A stretch of 64,000 nt of DNA. Source: Haberlea rhodopensis (lineage: Eukaryota; Streptophyta; Magnoliopsida; Lamiales; Gesneriaceae). Location: the NCBI GenBank assembly GCA_907163345.1, contig CAJQUN010000004.1, positions 16,558,073 through 16,622,072 on the forward strand, written 5' to 3'. Made by a program: the position numbers and the translations under genes. Shown here in pieces: positions 31,072 to 41,234 of this stretch; within the stretch, counting starts at the first letter, position 1, and each line of letters begins with the position of its first letter. The notes under the pieces are model-generated. The model was given only the letters and a program-made list of their open reading frames with translations, did no database searches and had not been told where the DNA came from.

Positions 31072-32630
31072 CGATCGTCGCTTAGGTATGTGCATCGTTC
31101 CATCTCATTCTTTATGTTGTATGATTGAGGACAATGCACATTTCTAAGTTTAGGGGGGGTACTTTGAATTGTCTCAAATTACTTGGATTCCTGTTTTTTT
31201 TTATCAATTGTGTCTTGCTTGCTTTGTTTTAGTTTGTTTTGGTTTGTCTTTGATTAGAGTCTGTTGAGTCTTGACTGTCATAAGTTGTATTACGAGTCAG
31301 TTGAGGCCAATGATGAAAACTTGAGTTGACTTGTGAAAATTTTAAAATTTTCGTGTTTCACTTTGCTCTTGAGTTTCTCACATATTCATGCACTAGAGAC
31401 CATGATCATTTGATTAATCAATGTTGATTTGAACGAACACAAATATGATATAGGCGATTCTTGATAATATTTGGGCCTTTATTCATTGATAGAAAATTGC
31501 TATAGTAGCCCCTTTGAGCTTAAATATAAAAGAATGAGGATTGAATTGTTTGCAATATCTTTTAGAATCTCATTCAAATTTGTTTCTGATATTACCATGA
31601 TTTTGAGATACAATTGAGCACATTGATCAAATCATGTATGTTATTTGTGAATTGAGAGTACTATAGAACTTACTATAGTAACCTTTGAGGCGAAATACAG
31701 ACATATGTGGCTTAGGAATGATTTAGGCAATTTTTGATCGTTTGAGCCTTTGAAGCCACCAAATGACATCATTTTATCCCTAGTTACCTTTTGAGCTTAA
31801 TACAAATCGAATGGCATGTTCTTAGGCACATGAATAACCCCATTCAGCATCGTTTCAAGATACCACATCAACCACCTTGTTGAGAGCTTATACACTATTT
31901 CCCACCCTCAAGTGAGTAAGCTTCTATTGCGCTTTACAAGTTCAAATATCTCCTATGTTCATAATTGAAAATTAGAAGTGGAGTAACAATGAAAAAATTG
32001 AATGAATGAGAAAAATAATGAGGTGAATGATGAGGCGGATGAGAAAAGAGGAGGAATCGAAATTGGATGAGAGTGCGCAATTTGGTTATATTTAACTTAC
32101 TTTCTTGTTTTGAATATCCTCTCCTTTTATTGAAGCCATGAGCCGAAGCCTAACGTTACAAGTCTATTAAGACCTATTGACCAAGCCACATTTGTCTAAT
32201 ATACTAGTGGAGAAGGTTATGAATAGTAAACCTATGGACACTCGAGAAACACTTGTAATAAACATGGTTTTGACATTCACATATGAGCATCTCATTACCT
32301 AGTCTTGATGCATTGTTAGCATTTATCAAAGTTATACCCCGTTTTTTGAACAATGCAAATTGAACATATACCTTGCAAAGTCCTATTGATTTGTGATTTG
32401 TGTGAGTAAATATTGCTTTGAGTTAATGATTAAATGGAAATGGTAACACACACACACACTTGAGAACTCTTGAGTAAGTGATATGCATGTTTGAATTGAG
32501 AATTTTAAACCATGTATTTCTGAGACCTACACAATTGGATTGTTTCACGACTTTGTTTTGTGTGTCTTTTCGTTTCAAATTTGTTTTTGATTTGTTTTTG
32601 TTTGTTTTGCTCGGGACTAGCAAAAGTTGA
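31072..32630 (+). other. Element B 3' non-coding region with an internal polypurine tract
   Basis: An internal tract AAGTTTAGGGGGGG lies at about 31145-31158, preceded by the hairpin ATTG-AGGA-CAAT. The following 1.4 kb has recurring CCTTTGAGCTTAA and TTTGAGGCGAAAT words and no coding. Element G has the same layout. A CA-repeat lies at 32445-32458. Confidence 0.65.
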
Positions 32631-32641
32631 AGTTTAGGGGG
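32631..32641 (+). other. Polypurine tract of element B
   Basis: AGTTTAGGGGG stands two bases before the 3' LTR. Confidence 0.8.
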
Positions 32642-32643
32642 TT

Positions 32644-34043
32644 TGATAAGTGTATTTTATACACTTATATTTCTTCTTCTTTTACATGGTTTAGTGCTGG
32701 TTTTCGTTCAGAATTACTTTTTTTGGTATTATTCTGTCATGTCTTGCAGGAATCCAGGTAACTACGTGATTTGTGGACTAAAAGGGTGCAAAGAGCGGAT
32801 TGAAATGATGAATTGAAGGCAAGATTCCAAGGTTTCCATCCAAAAGGTTGGCGTAGCTACGCCATTATCAGGCGTAAAGACCCCAAGGCTACGTCAATTT
32901 CCATTTTGAAAAGTTACATTAGGCGTAACTACGCCAGTTTTAGGCGTAGCTACGCCGAGGCTACGGCATTTGAGATTTTGCTTAGGCGTAGTTACGCCAC
33001 TTTGAGCATGGCGTAACTACGCCAGTCACGCGGGAAGCCAAGGTTTCACACATCACCAGGCGTAGCTACGCCAGTTTAGTGGCGTAATTACGCCAACAGA
33101 GTTTTGGAAATTCCTGCCACTTTCCTTATCTGATGCACGAGAATTAAAAGGGAACAAACGAGGAACAAAAAAAGGGAGGATTCATTCATATACACATTCA
33201 GACTTAGAGAAAGGAGGCTAGGGTTGGAGAAGGAGAAAAGAGACGACGACGGCTTGGAGCAAAAAGGAGAGATTCCATCATGAGACGGAGGCATTCGTCG
33301 GAGAACGAAGAATAGCTTCTAAGTCGTTTTGTATTTCTAAACTTTGATTAGTTTTTATGGATTATTTAAACATGTCTATGTGTTTAATTCATTCTAGTAT
33401 GCTTATTATGAATTGATTGAAGTATTTGGATTTCCATATGGTTTATTTATGTTTCCCTATTCTTAATGCTTTTGATCTACTGGCCATGGATTGAATGATG
33501 TTATGTTTGTGATCTATCACTCGAGAGAGGGGGTTGTGAATAGGAAAGAAGGGATTCATATCGTGGAAGTTATATTGTTCGAGAGGCCTATAACTCTATA
33601 GAAGTCGTTAAAGGAATTACTATGCAATTACAATTGTTTGATATTTGATCTTAGATAGAGATATCAAGATTAATGTTAGATGATTACTTCTGCTTAACAC
33701 CCGAGAGAGGGAGTAGAAAATAAATAAGAATTCTCGGCTAGTAAACTAGGAAAATCCATAATATTGAAATCAAGGAATGATAAGTGTAGTGGATGAACAA
33801 GTGAAATCGAACTCCTAGATTCATCTCTAATTGATTTCTTCCCAACTCAAGATTTGATCATTGTTAGTTAATTGATTTTTTTATTTTTGGCATAAACACT
33901 CAACCATTCGATTATCTAAATAAAGTAAAGATTATTTTAATTCAGTACTTAGATTTAACTTTATATTCAATCTCTGTGGGTTCGACCTCTTTTATACTAA
34001 AACTTGTCTACCGTGCACTTGCGGTAAAGGATTTTCACCAACA
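32644..34043 (+). repeat. 3' LTR of element B
   Basis: It begins TGATAAGTGT and ends CACCAACA, 1,400 bp. It carries the 5'-terminal hairpin (32646-32668) and the palindrome cluster at 32850-33094, better kept than in the 5' LTR. It is followed by ATATG. Confidence 0.95.
32850..33094. repeat. GGCGTA-N2-TACGCC palindrome cluster, 3' LTR of B
   Basis: Seven words of the form GGCGTANNTACGCC lie at 32850, 32922, 32943, 32985, 33010, 33059 and 33081. The centre varies (GC, AC, GT, AT) while the six outer bases of each arm are constant. The spacers are unrelated. Confidence 0.95.
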
Positions 34044-34048
34044 ATATG

Positions 34049-34466
34049 CTCGTGCTGACCATCATTCCATTAATCATGATGTCCAGATGTTCGATCGTAG
34101 ACATCTAACAACATCTGTTATAACAAGAGTTCAAGCAGGACGTATGGGTAATACTCATGTTGTGCATCTAAAAGCAGAGGAGTGCTCTTGTGGATAATGG
34201 GAAGAGTTCGGAATACCTTGTTCACATGTGATCCATGTGTGTCAAAAATATGGCTTAAAAGATAAATCATTTGTGAAGCCATGTTACAATATGAATGAAT
34301 ATTGGAGCACATATCAATGAATGTCAAAACCATTGTGGGGGGAGGAGTATTGGGACACCCCCATCTTTTGAGTTGTACCACAACTCCACTCTGCGTAAAA
34401 CAAGAAGAGTTGGCCGATATCGCACGGCGGGTATTTAGAATGAGATGGATTGGCCAGAAGCCATTG
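34049..34466 (+). pseudogene. MULE transposase, part 3 (SWIM zinc finger end)
   Basis: It continues from part 2 (joined at ATATG) with ARADHHSINHDVQMFDRRHL and reaches the SWIM finger. CSCG lies just before a TAA at 34195-34197, and the rest of the finger follows in the same frame as GIPCSHVIHVCQKYGL. NMNEYWSTYQ follows. It ends at the insertion of LARD C (CATTG at 34462-34466). Confidence 0.85.
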
Positions 34467-36929
34467 TGTGATGACCAGAGATTAGGGATGTTAATCCCGG
34501 AGTGTTAATAACCCCTAAAGTTGTTTTACGTGGCGATTAGGAGTTTAATCGAAGCGTTGGGCCTTTCGGGCTCATCTATTTGAGTAGTTGGGATCGTTGG
34601 ATCCCGAGGTTGAGATCGTATTCTCATTTCGGTGAAAACCTGTGAGTTGGGTTTTTAGTGTGACTCGGAATCTCGGGTGCTTTGTGTGGGCACCGGTAGG
34701 GGGTTTTTGAGTTAGAGAGAGAATTTTGAAACCAGATGATTTTTAATCAATCATGATGTAATTGTGGGGCTATTAGTATTTTGGGGTATTTTTGCTATAA
34801 ATACCAGTTGAACCCGAGATTTTAATTATTGGAAGCCATTTTCCCCACCTTTCCTGTTTTCTCTCTCCCCGCACCCACACGATTTTCCCGATCCCCTTTT
34901 GACCCCCGCGACTTCAAACGCCGCGCCCGCCGCCGTCCGTCCGCCGTTCGGCGCGTCCGACCCGCCGCCAGCTTCGTCTCTTCCAGGCGCTCCTATCCAT
35001 ACCATCAATTTGAAGTTTGGTCGCGATTTGAGCTCGGATTTGCCAGAAAAGCGCTAAGGTTCGAACTGGATTTCTGTTCGATTTTGTGGCTCGATTTTGG
35101 TACGATTTTGATGCGATTATTCTGGTGTTTTTGGGGCGTTTTTGAGCTGATATTGAGTCGATAATTTCAGACTTTAATGGTTCGAAAAATTGTTGCTTTA
35201 ATGGTTCGAATTTCAGTGTTGCTTGCGTGATGTTAGGGCTCGATTTTAGGGGTTTATGTTCGAAAATTGGGGGTTTTTGGTGAGGGATGATGATTCTTGT
35301 TGTTGATCGATTAATTCATGTTTAGATGAATTATGGTGATTATTTGAGTTCGAATTGTTATGATGGGGTTCGAATTATTGAAGGTGTTCTTCAGCAATTT
35401 TTGATAATGGTTGATTGTCGTGTGTTGACAATATTTTTTAGGGTTATGGGTGTGCTCGAGCATGGGTTGCATGTTCGTAATTAATTGTGAATTAATTTAT
35501 CGTGTTAGCACATCGTTCCTCGGAGCATGGAACTCGAGCAAGGTTTGGCTCGGACTTCGGAAATTTGAGGTACGTGTGACGTACGAGCATTACTATATAG
35601 TAGAGCATTTGTGAAATGCATAATGTGTTTTAATTGCATTAGATGGTTGTGGGTATGGTCATATATATATGTGTGTTGAAACGACTATGGAACGACCTAG
35701 TCTTGACATTGCTACCACAAGTGTGCGTAATACTAGAGTAGTATAACCTTACCTGAGATATGGGGTACTGGGTTTATATGACTATTGTAGGGTATTTGAG
35801 ATGCCTGAGAATGATCGTGGGATCATGTATTCATTGTAAGACATGTGAGATGTCTAAGTGAAATGGAGAATTGGTAAAATAAATGCTAGGCATTTGAGCT
35901 ATCTGTGATTGGTAGCAAAGTTGAAAATCAGTATTAGATATTGAGATATCTATATTCGTATGTATAATAAATTTGGAATCATCAATTATTGATATTTGAG
36001 AATCAGGCATGCGATGAGTTAAATCAATGTGTTGATTTACTGATTTATGAGATTTGATGAGTTTGATGATTGTGAGAACAGGGACAGTACACGGAATCCC
36101 GGATGAGGATGTTGCCATCCAGGGATTATCTTCCAAAATTCATTAATATTTACTTGTGTTGTAAATTATGAATTTCATTATTGTGATTATGAGATTTTGT
36201 GTATTGGTATGCTCACCCCGTTGGGGGCTGTCTCTGTTGGGGCAGGTGAACAGGTACATCGATGGCTTTGGAGTTGAGCTCGAGCTGTTGATTGGATTCA
36301 CTCCCAGGATCGTGATACCAGGGCTTGATGGAGCACGGTATCGTATAGAGTACCTATATACACCTGAGGATTATATACATATTCATGATGCTCGCATGTG
36401 AGCACGATTATACTTGTATATGGATTGTATATAAAGGCCTGAGCCTTTCTCTCTTTCATTTTGGGTTGCATGCAATTAGAGTAGAATTGCTAATGATATG
36501 AGAGTCATGGGTGTATTATGTGGGTGTTGAGACCCATTTATGTCGTCTTATGTTTGGTGTCTTCCCTGGCTGGGAATTTACTTAGTGTTGTTGTGTTTCT
36601 GTTGAGTATGTGTTTTCCCTGGCCGGGAACTATATATTGTGATGCGCTTTTATTTCGGGATGGCTCTATTTATGGGGAGACTCTGCCCAAATTTTTATAA
36701 AAGTCTATCATGTGAAAAGTGGTGTAATGGGGATGGTAATGGGCGAACTTGATGAGTCTATATGTTGTTAGGATGATGATCTCATAACATGGCATATTAA
36801 AGAAAATTTTGTGATTGCCATTCAATGGTAAATCATCATTTGAGTTTCCCGGTTGATTTTTATTGAAAGCATGTGCCACACATAGTGGTTAGTACACTAA
36901 TCAAGGGTTAAGGGCTTGGGGTCCTTACA
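34467..36929 (+). repeat. 5' LTR of LARD C
   Basis: It begins TGTGATGACC and ends GGGTCCTTACA. It contains a TATA word (34795), a GC-rich leader (34850-34990), and the block GGTATGCTCACCCCGTTGGG followed by GGGGCAGG (36208-36247) also seen in E and F. The terminal hairpin is TAAGG ... CCTTA. The 111-residue frame at 34829-35164 recurs in the other LTR only because the LTRs are duplicates. Confidence 0.95.
34795..34803 (+). promoter_or_regulatory. TATA box of the LARD C LTR
   Basis: CTATAAATA lies in the context TTTTTGCTATAAATACCAGT, shared with the E LTRs (TTTTTGCTATATATACCAGT). The copy in the 3' LTR is at about 41563. A leader rich in C and T follows. Confidence 0.65.
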
Positions 36930-36933
36930 TTAG

Positions 36934-36945
36934 TGGTATCAGAGC
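36934..36945 (+). other. Primer-binding site of LARD C
   Basis: TGGTATCAGAGC lies four bases after the LTR, complementary to initiator tRNA-Met, as in A, D and E. Confidence 0.9.
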
Positions 36946-39900
36946 AGTGGTTAGCTCTTTGGGGCTGTTGAGGGCCTGGAACATGCTGATAGGGATGAGT
37001 AGCACATATTTATGCATGATAGTAGTTAGTGTTGTGTGACACAACTATTTTGCTTATGTGCATTTGTGATATGTGATCATAGTGAAACGATTATATGTCA
37101 TGACATCTATAGAATCATAATATAACCTGTTGATTATGATTGTGAGTTGTGACACAGGGACAACCAAGTGGAGCATTTTGAAATGCATTGGGATACAGGA
37201 AGTACTTTGTACTCATAGTTTATGCATTTACTCATTATAATCATATTGTGGGGAATATGGATTATCGTATGCTCATGGTTTGGAATTGTTCCTGTAGGGA
37301 CACTATGACGTGGAAAGGCTAAGGCCATGGTTGAAAGGCACGAAACGGTAACCTGCGTTTTATATACATCCTGGAATTATGCATTGTGGTTGCATGTATA
37401 CATGTAGTGATGATTTTAATGCTTTGCCGCCAAATGTTGAAGCGAGGGGTGGGAGTACCGCATGTCGCATTTGAGCGAGGTGCATTAAAATACACTCATG
37501 ATGATGTATGTTGGTATATGGATTATGCTTTGTGATGCAGGTGTGGATGAAATACTTGGTGAATATCCCATGAGTCATTGTTATGGATGAGTGATGATTT
37601 TAAATGCTTGCCGCTATTTATTATTTTGTGCCGCTAAAATGTGAAGCGAGGGGTGGGAGCGCCGCATGTCACATTGAAGCGTGGTTAGCATATGAGGCGA
37701 GGAAAGAATATTTGCCGCTAAAATGTGAGGCGAGGGGTGGGAGCGCCGCATGTCCATTTAAGCGAGGTTATTCTATGCCGCCTATATGTGAAGCGAGGGG
37801 TGGGAGTACCGCATGTTTTATTTGAGCGAGGGGCATTAAAATACACTACCGTGACAATGACTAGGGATCGGCTATATTGACTGGCGATGGTTCATGCCGC
37901 CATGTATATTGATAGCGACGGTTCATTCCGCTATATTGATTGGCGATGGTTCTTGCCGCCATGTATATTGATAGCGACGGTTCATTCCGCTATATTGACT
38001 GGCGATGGTTCATGCTGCCATGTATATTGATAGCGATGGTTCATTCCGCTATATTGATTGGCGATGGTTCTTGCCGCCAGGTATATTGATAGCGACGGTT
38101 CATTCCGCTATATTGACTGGCGATGGTTCATGCCGCCATGTATATTGATAGCGACGGTTCATTCCGCTATATTGATTGGCGATGGTTCTTGCCGCCATGT
38201 ATATTGATAGCGATGGTTCATTCCGCTATATTGACTGGCGATGGTTCATGCCGCCATGTATATTGATAGCGACGGTTCATTCCGCTATATTGATTGGCGA
38301 TGGTTCTTGCCGCCATGTATATTGATAGCGACGGTTCATTCCACTATATTGACTGGCGATGGTTCATGCCGCCATGTATATTGATAGCGACGGTTCATTC
38401 CGCTATATTGATTGGCGATGGTTCTTGCCGCCATGTATATTGATAGCGACGGTTCATTCCGCTATATTGACTGGCGATGGTTCATGCCGCCATGTATATT
38501 GATAGTGATGGTTCATTCTGCTATATTGATTGGCGATGGTTCTTGCCGCCATGTGTATTGATAGCGATGCCTCTTTCCGCTATTATGTGGACGATGATTC
38601 ATGCTCAGGTGTATAGCGAGGTTTCATACCACTTATTATATGACGAGGTATCATGCCGTCGATTCTATAGCGATGGATTGTGCCGCTATGTACTCAGCAC
38701 AAGATTTTGCCGCCTTTGAGCGATGGGTGCTGACTACGTACTATTATCGAGCGACGGAGACAGGTATGCCGCTATATTGATAGCGATGAGGTATGGCATA
38801 TTACTTGTGTTAGCATTATTGTGGATACTATGTGTTGCTATATATATGCCATGTGTTTGACGATTAGATTATGGATGTCGTGTATTGACACGTACCGTCG
38901 TATGTTTGACGATGTTAGTTGGATGTCATATGTTGACATATGCCGTCACGGGATGACGATGACATAGTTGATGTTCTATGTAGACGTGTGGCGTCGTTTT
39001 GATGATTAATACATTTATGTTATGTATTTGGTTATATGGTTTGAGTGCCTTGGTGGGCACATGGTAGTGTCTGAGTCACTAGTTGACGAGACCATTATGC
39101 CGAGCAAGTTGCTCGAGGAACTATTGGGTGCGCCGTATAGGAATTATACCGCAGCACATATTCGAAGTATATATTTGTCGAGCAATGATACCCTTGGGTA
39201 TGCTCGTTGGTTTGGCTAGAGCCAAGTGTTTGGTGGTAAGAGTAGTCATTGAGGAAACTACTCGCTTGTGTTGTGACGTAGGGTAGACATGGTTACACCC
39301 ACCCTGAGGGTGTGGGATAAGTCTTAACGGATTATGATTGCATCATAAGTGAGCAAGGACACCGGGTTGTCCATTGTGCTTGGTATTTTAGAGATATGTT
39401 GGGCGATGACCCATTACTCTAACGGTTTGTACGGTATGGCATACCGAGATGGAACATAAGGTTTGTTGGTGGACTTGATATGAGCCTATGGAGACAGCAC
39501 TTTGCTAGCCAGATATCGTAGTGATGATATAGTGTGCTTGTTGGGGCCATGATACTGCTCGTTGGAACCAAGTTTGGCAAATCGTAAGGTGATACGATGT
39601 GGATTGTGGTGGACTTTAGTAGTCACCACGTCATTTGAGGTTGAGGTTGTGCATGCCTCACTGAAACGTGTATACGTTTATGTTTAATCTTGGTGAGACT
39701 TGTCTGGGACAGCTCATAATGTTGAAGTACCAACAAGAGAGTCATCAAGTCGTCATTGACTCGATCTGGAGGATCCGTGTACTTGGGATGCAATGGGTGT
39801 TATTGTATCCAGTTTTTCCGAACGGTGGTTCGAGACTAGTGGATCTCGAGTCCGATAAGCACTTTCCTTGTGGGGAAGGAGGTAGTATAATATCTATTTG

Positions 39901-41234
39901 GAAATCTTTGAAAGATTCGGTAAATTGGTACGTGGGGTGTTGATTTTGGAAATCACGCCGTGTTGTTGATCGTCAATTATCATCCTCCTCTGGATGGGAA
40001 TAACTCAGAATTGACAGTTGTGTTTGGGGCTTAGGGGTATGTTGTAGATACCCGAGCCGAGTGCATTGAGTATGCATGCGATGTTAGTGCTTAGGCAGGT
40101 ATACTGGTGAGTATACAGATGCCAGTTATTGATTTCCTTTCTGTCAAGCATAGAGTTATGCTACTTTTGGATGGTTAAATCTCTGATGAGAGATATGGAA
40201 CACCTTGAGATTGGGAATCTCCATGGCACGATTATTATGAGAAACAATCGTGAAGTTGGTTGACTCCCTTTGAGGAGGGATTATCTTGCGAGGATTGAGA
40301 TGTTTCCTTATTGGTGTTTTCCTCCGAGTTATGCGATAGCCTTCCTAAGTTTGGATTGTTAAATCCTAGGATTGCCAAGGGATGGCAGGAAATTCAGATT
40401 GGTCGGGTGTCGCTGCCGACACAAGCGTTGAGGATGCAATGGGTTTATTGCATGTCCTTTCAGAATTTGAAACTCTGTGGAGTCTCGATTGTTTATTTAT
40501 GATCAGGATGTAATTCTTGGAACATCCGGAGGTGGACATCTTGTGAGATGTGTTCGGGTGTGGATCGGTGGCCGTGAGTTGCCCGATCCGAGTTGCAGAG
40601 GGTGCAACTGCTCCTTGGATGGAGGTGGTCTGTGTGCAGGAACCAGGCTTGGTATGTGTACACCGTGGTATACTAGTGTTTTCCTCGTAATGATGTGTGT
40701 TAGACATCGTGAGTCATGATAGAGATGTCTTTGAATGATATCTACGATAGAATCGGGAGCGATTCGAATCCTTGCAGTTTCAGTTGACTAACTGCTTTTG
40801 GATTGTTAGCGTTGAGTTGTGCTGACGCTCTTTGACGTTATGATGGATTTGGAAGTCTATTCCACTCCAGAGTTTGACACGAGGTCAACGTTCTCACGGT
40901 TGAGGTGTCATTCAGGATGCGTTCTTACTAGTTGTATTAGAATTAAGGATGACTGTCCGATCTACGGTCGTAAGTATTGGTTGTTTTGCAGTCATGAGGG
41001 ACTGACTTTTGGGATGAACCGCATCGAGGTACGTTTTGCCTCTTGGGTGATATGTTGGTTTTGGTATGTCGCTCTGTTTCAGAGTTTGATGTGAAGTAAG
41101 TATCCTCGCGTTTATTAAGACAATCCTAATATGGTCAAGGATCGAGGTTATGGCTTCATGTTGTTGTGTAGCCCGGGTGTTACGTGATACATCGGTGCTA
41201 ATTTCGAGGACGAAATTCTTTTAGTGGGGGATAT
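36946..41234 (+). other. LARD C interior, non-coding
   Basis: 36950-37860 is almost the same as 57796-58700 in element E. It includes GGGACAACCAA (37159) and repeated GCGAGGGGTGGGAG / GCCGC words (37440-37850). 37870-38582 is a tandem array. 38583-41230 has weaker similarity to E and no recognised protein. The longest frames (about 90 residues at 39668 and 40819) are not kept in E, so they are not genes. The end carries TTTCGAGGACGAAATTCTT and the tract AGTGGGGGATAT next to the 3' LTR. Confidence 0.75.
37870..38582 (+). repeat. Tandem array in LARD C: 59-bp monomers in strict alternation
   Basis: Twelve monomers of 59 bp alternate between ACTGGCGATGGTTCATGCC and ATTGGCGATGGTTCTTGCC, making six 118-bp dimers. 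Each monomer contains two 19-base words of one design: GGCG-N11-CGCC and AGCG-N11-CGCT, with similar N11 (ATGGTTCTTGC, ACGGTTCATTC). The last copies are slightly changed. Confidence 0.95.

Larger units (their letters stand above)
22333..34043 (+). mobile_element. Element B: Athila-type Ty3/gypsy retrotransposon
   Basis: It runs LTR 22333-23739, PBS 23746-23763, gag-pol 23876-28895 and beyond, a third coding region 29922-31071, a non-coding region, the polypurine tract 32631-32641 and LTR 32644-34043. The target duplication is ATATG (22328-22332 and 34044-34048). The tRNA-Asp primer site, the pol sequence type and the extra ORF after integrase are typical of the Athila clade. All coding regions carry stops or shifts, so it is not autonomous now. 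Confidence 0.95.

Noticed and set aside
34829..35164. 111-residue frame rich in Arg and Pro, repeated at 41597-41932
   Set aside because: The two copies are the two LTRs of element C, so repetition is not conservation. It lies just after the TATA box as leader sequence, and E has no such frame.
37870..38582. CRISPR-like array of repeats and spacers
   Set aside because: Monomers are contiguous with no unique spacers, and the DNA is a plant retrotransposon.
38583..41230. Decayed pol gene in the interior of LARD C
   Set aside because: No RT, RNase H or integrase motif could be found in any frame on either strand; only the pol-end stretch before the 3' LTR was recognised.
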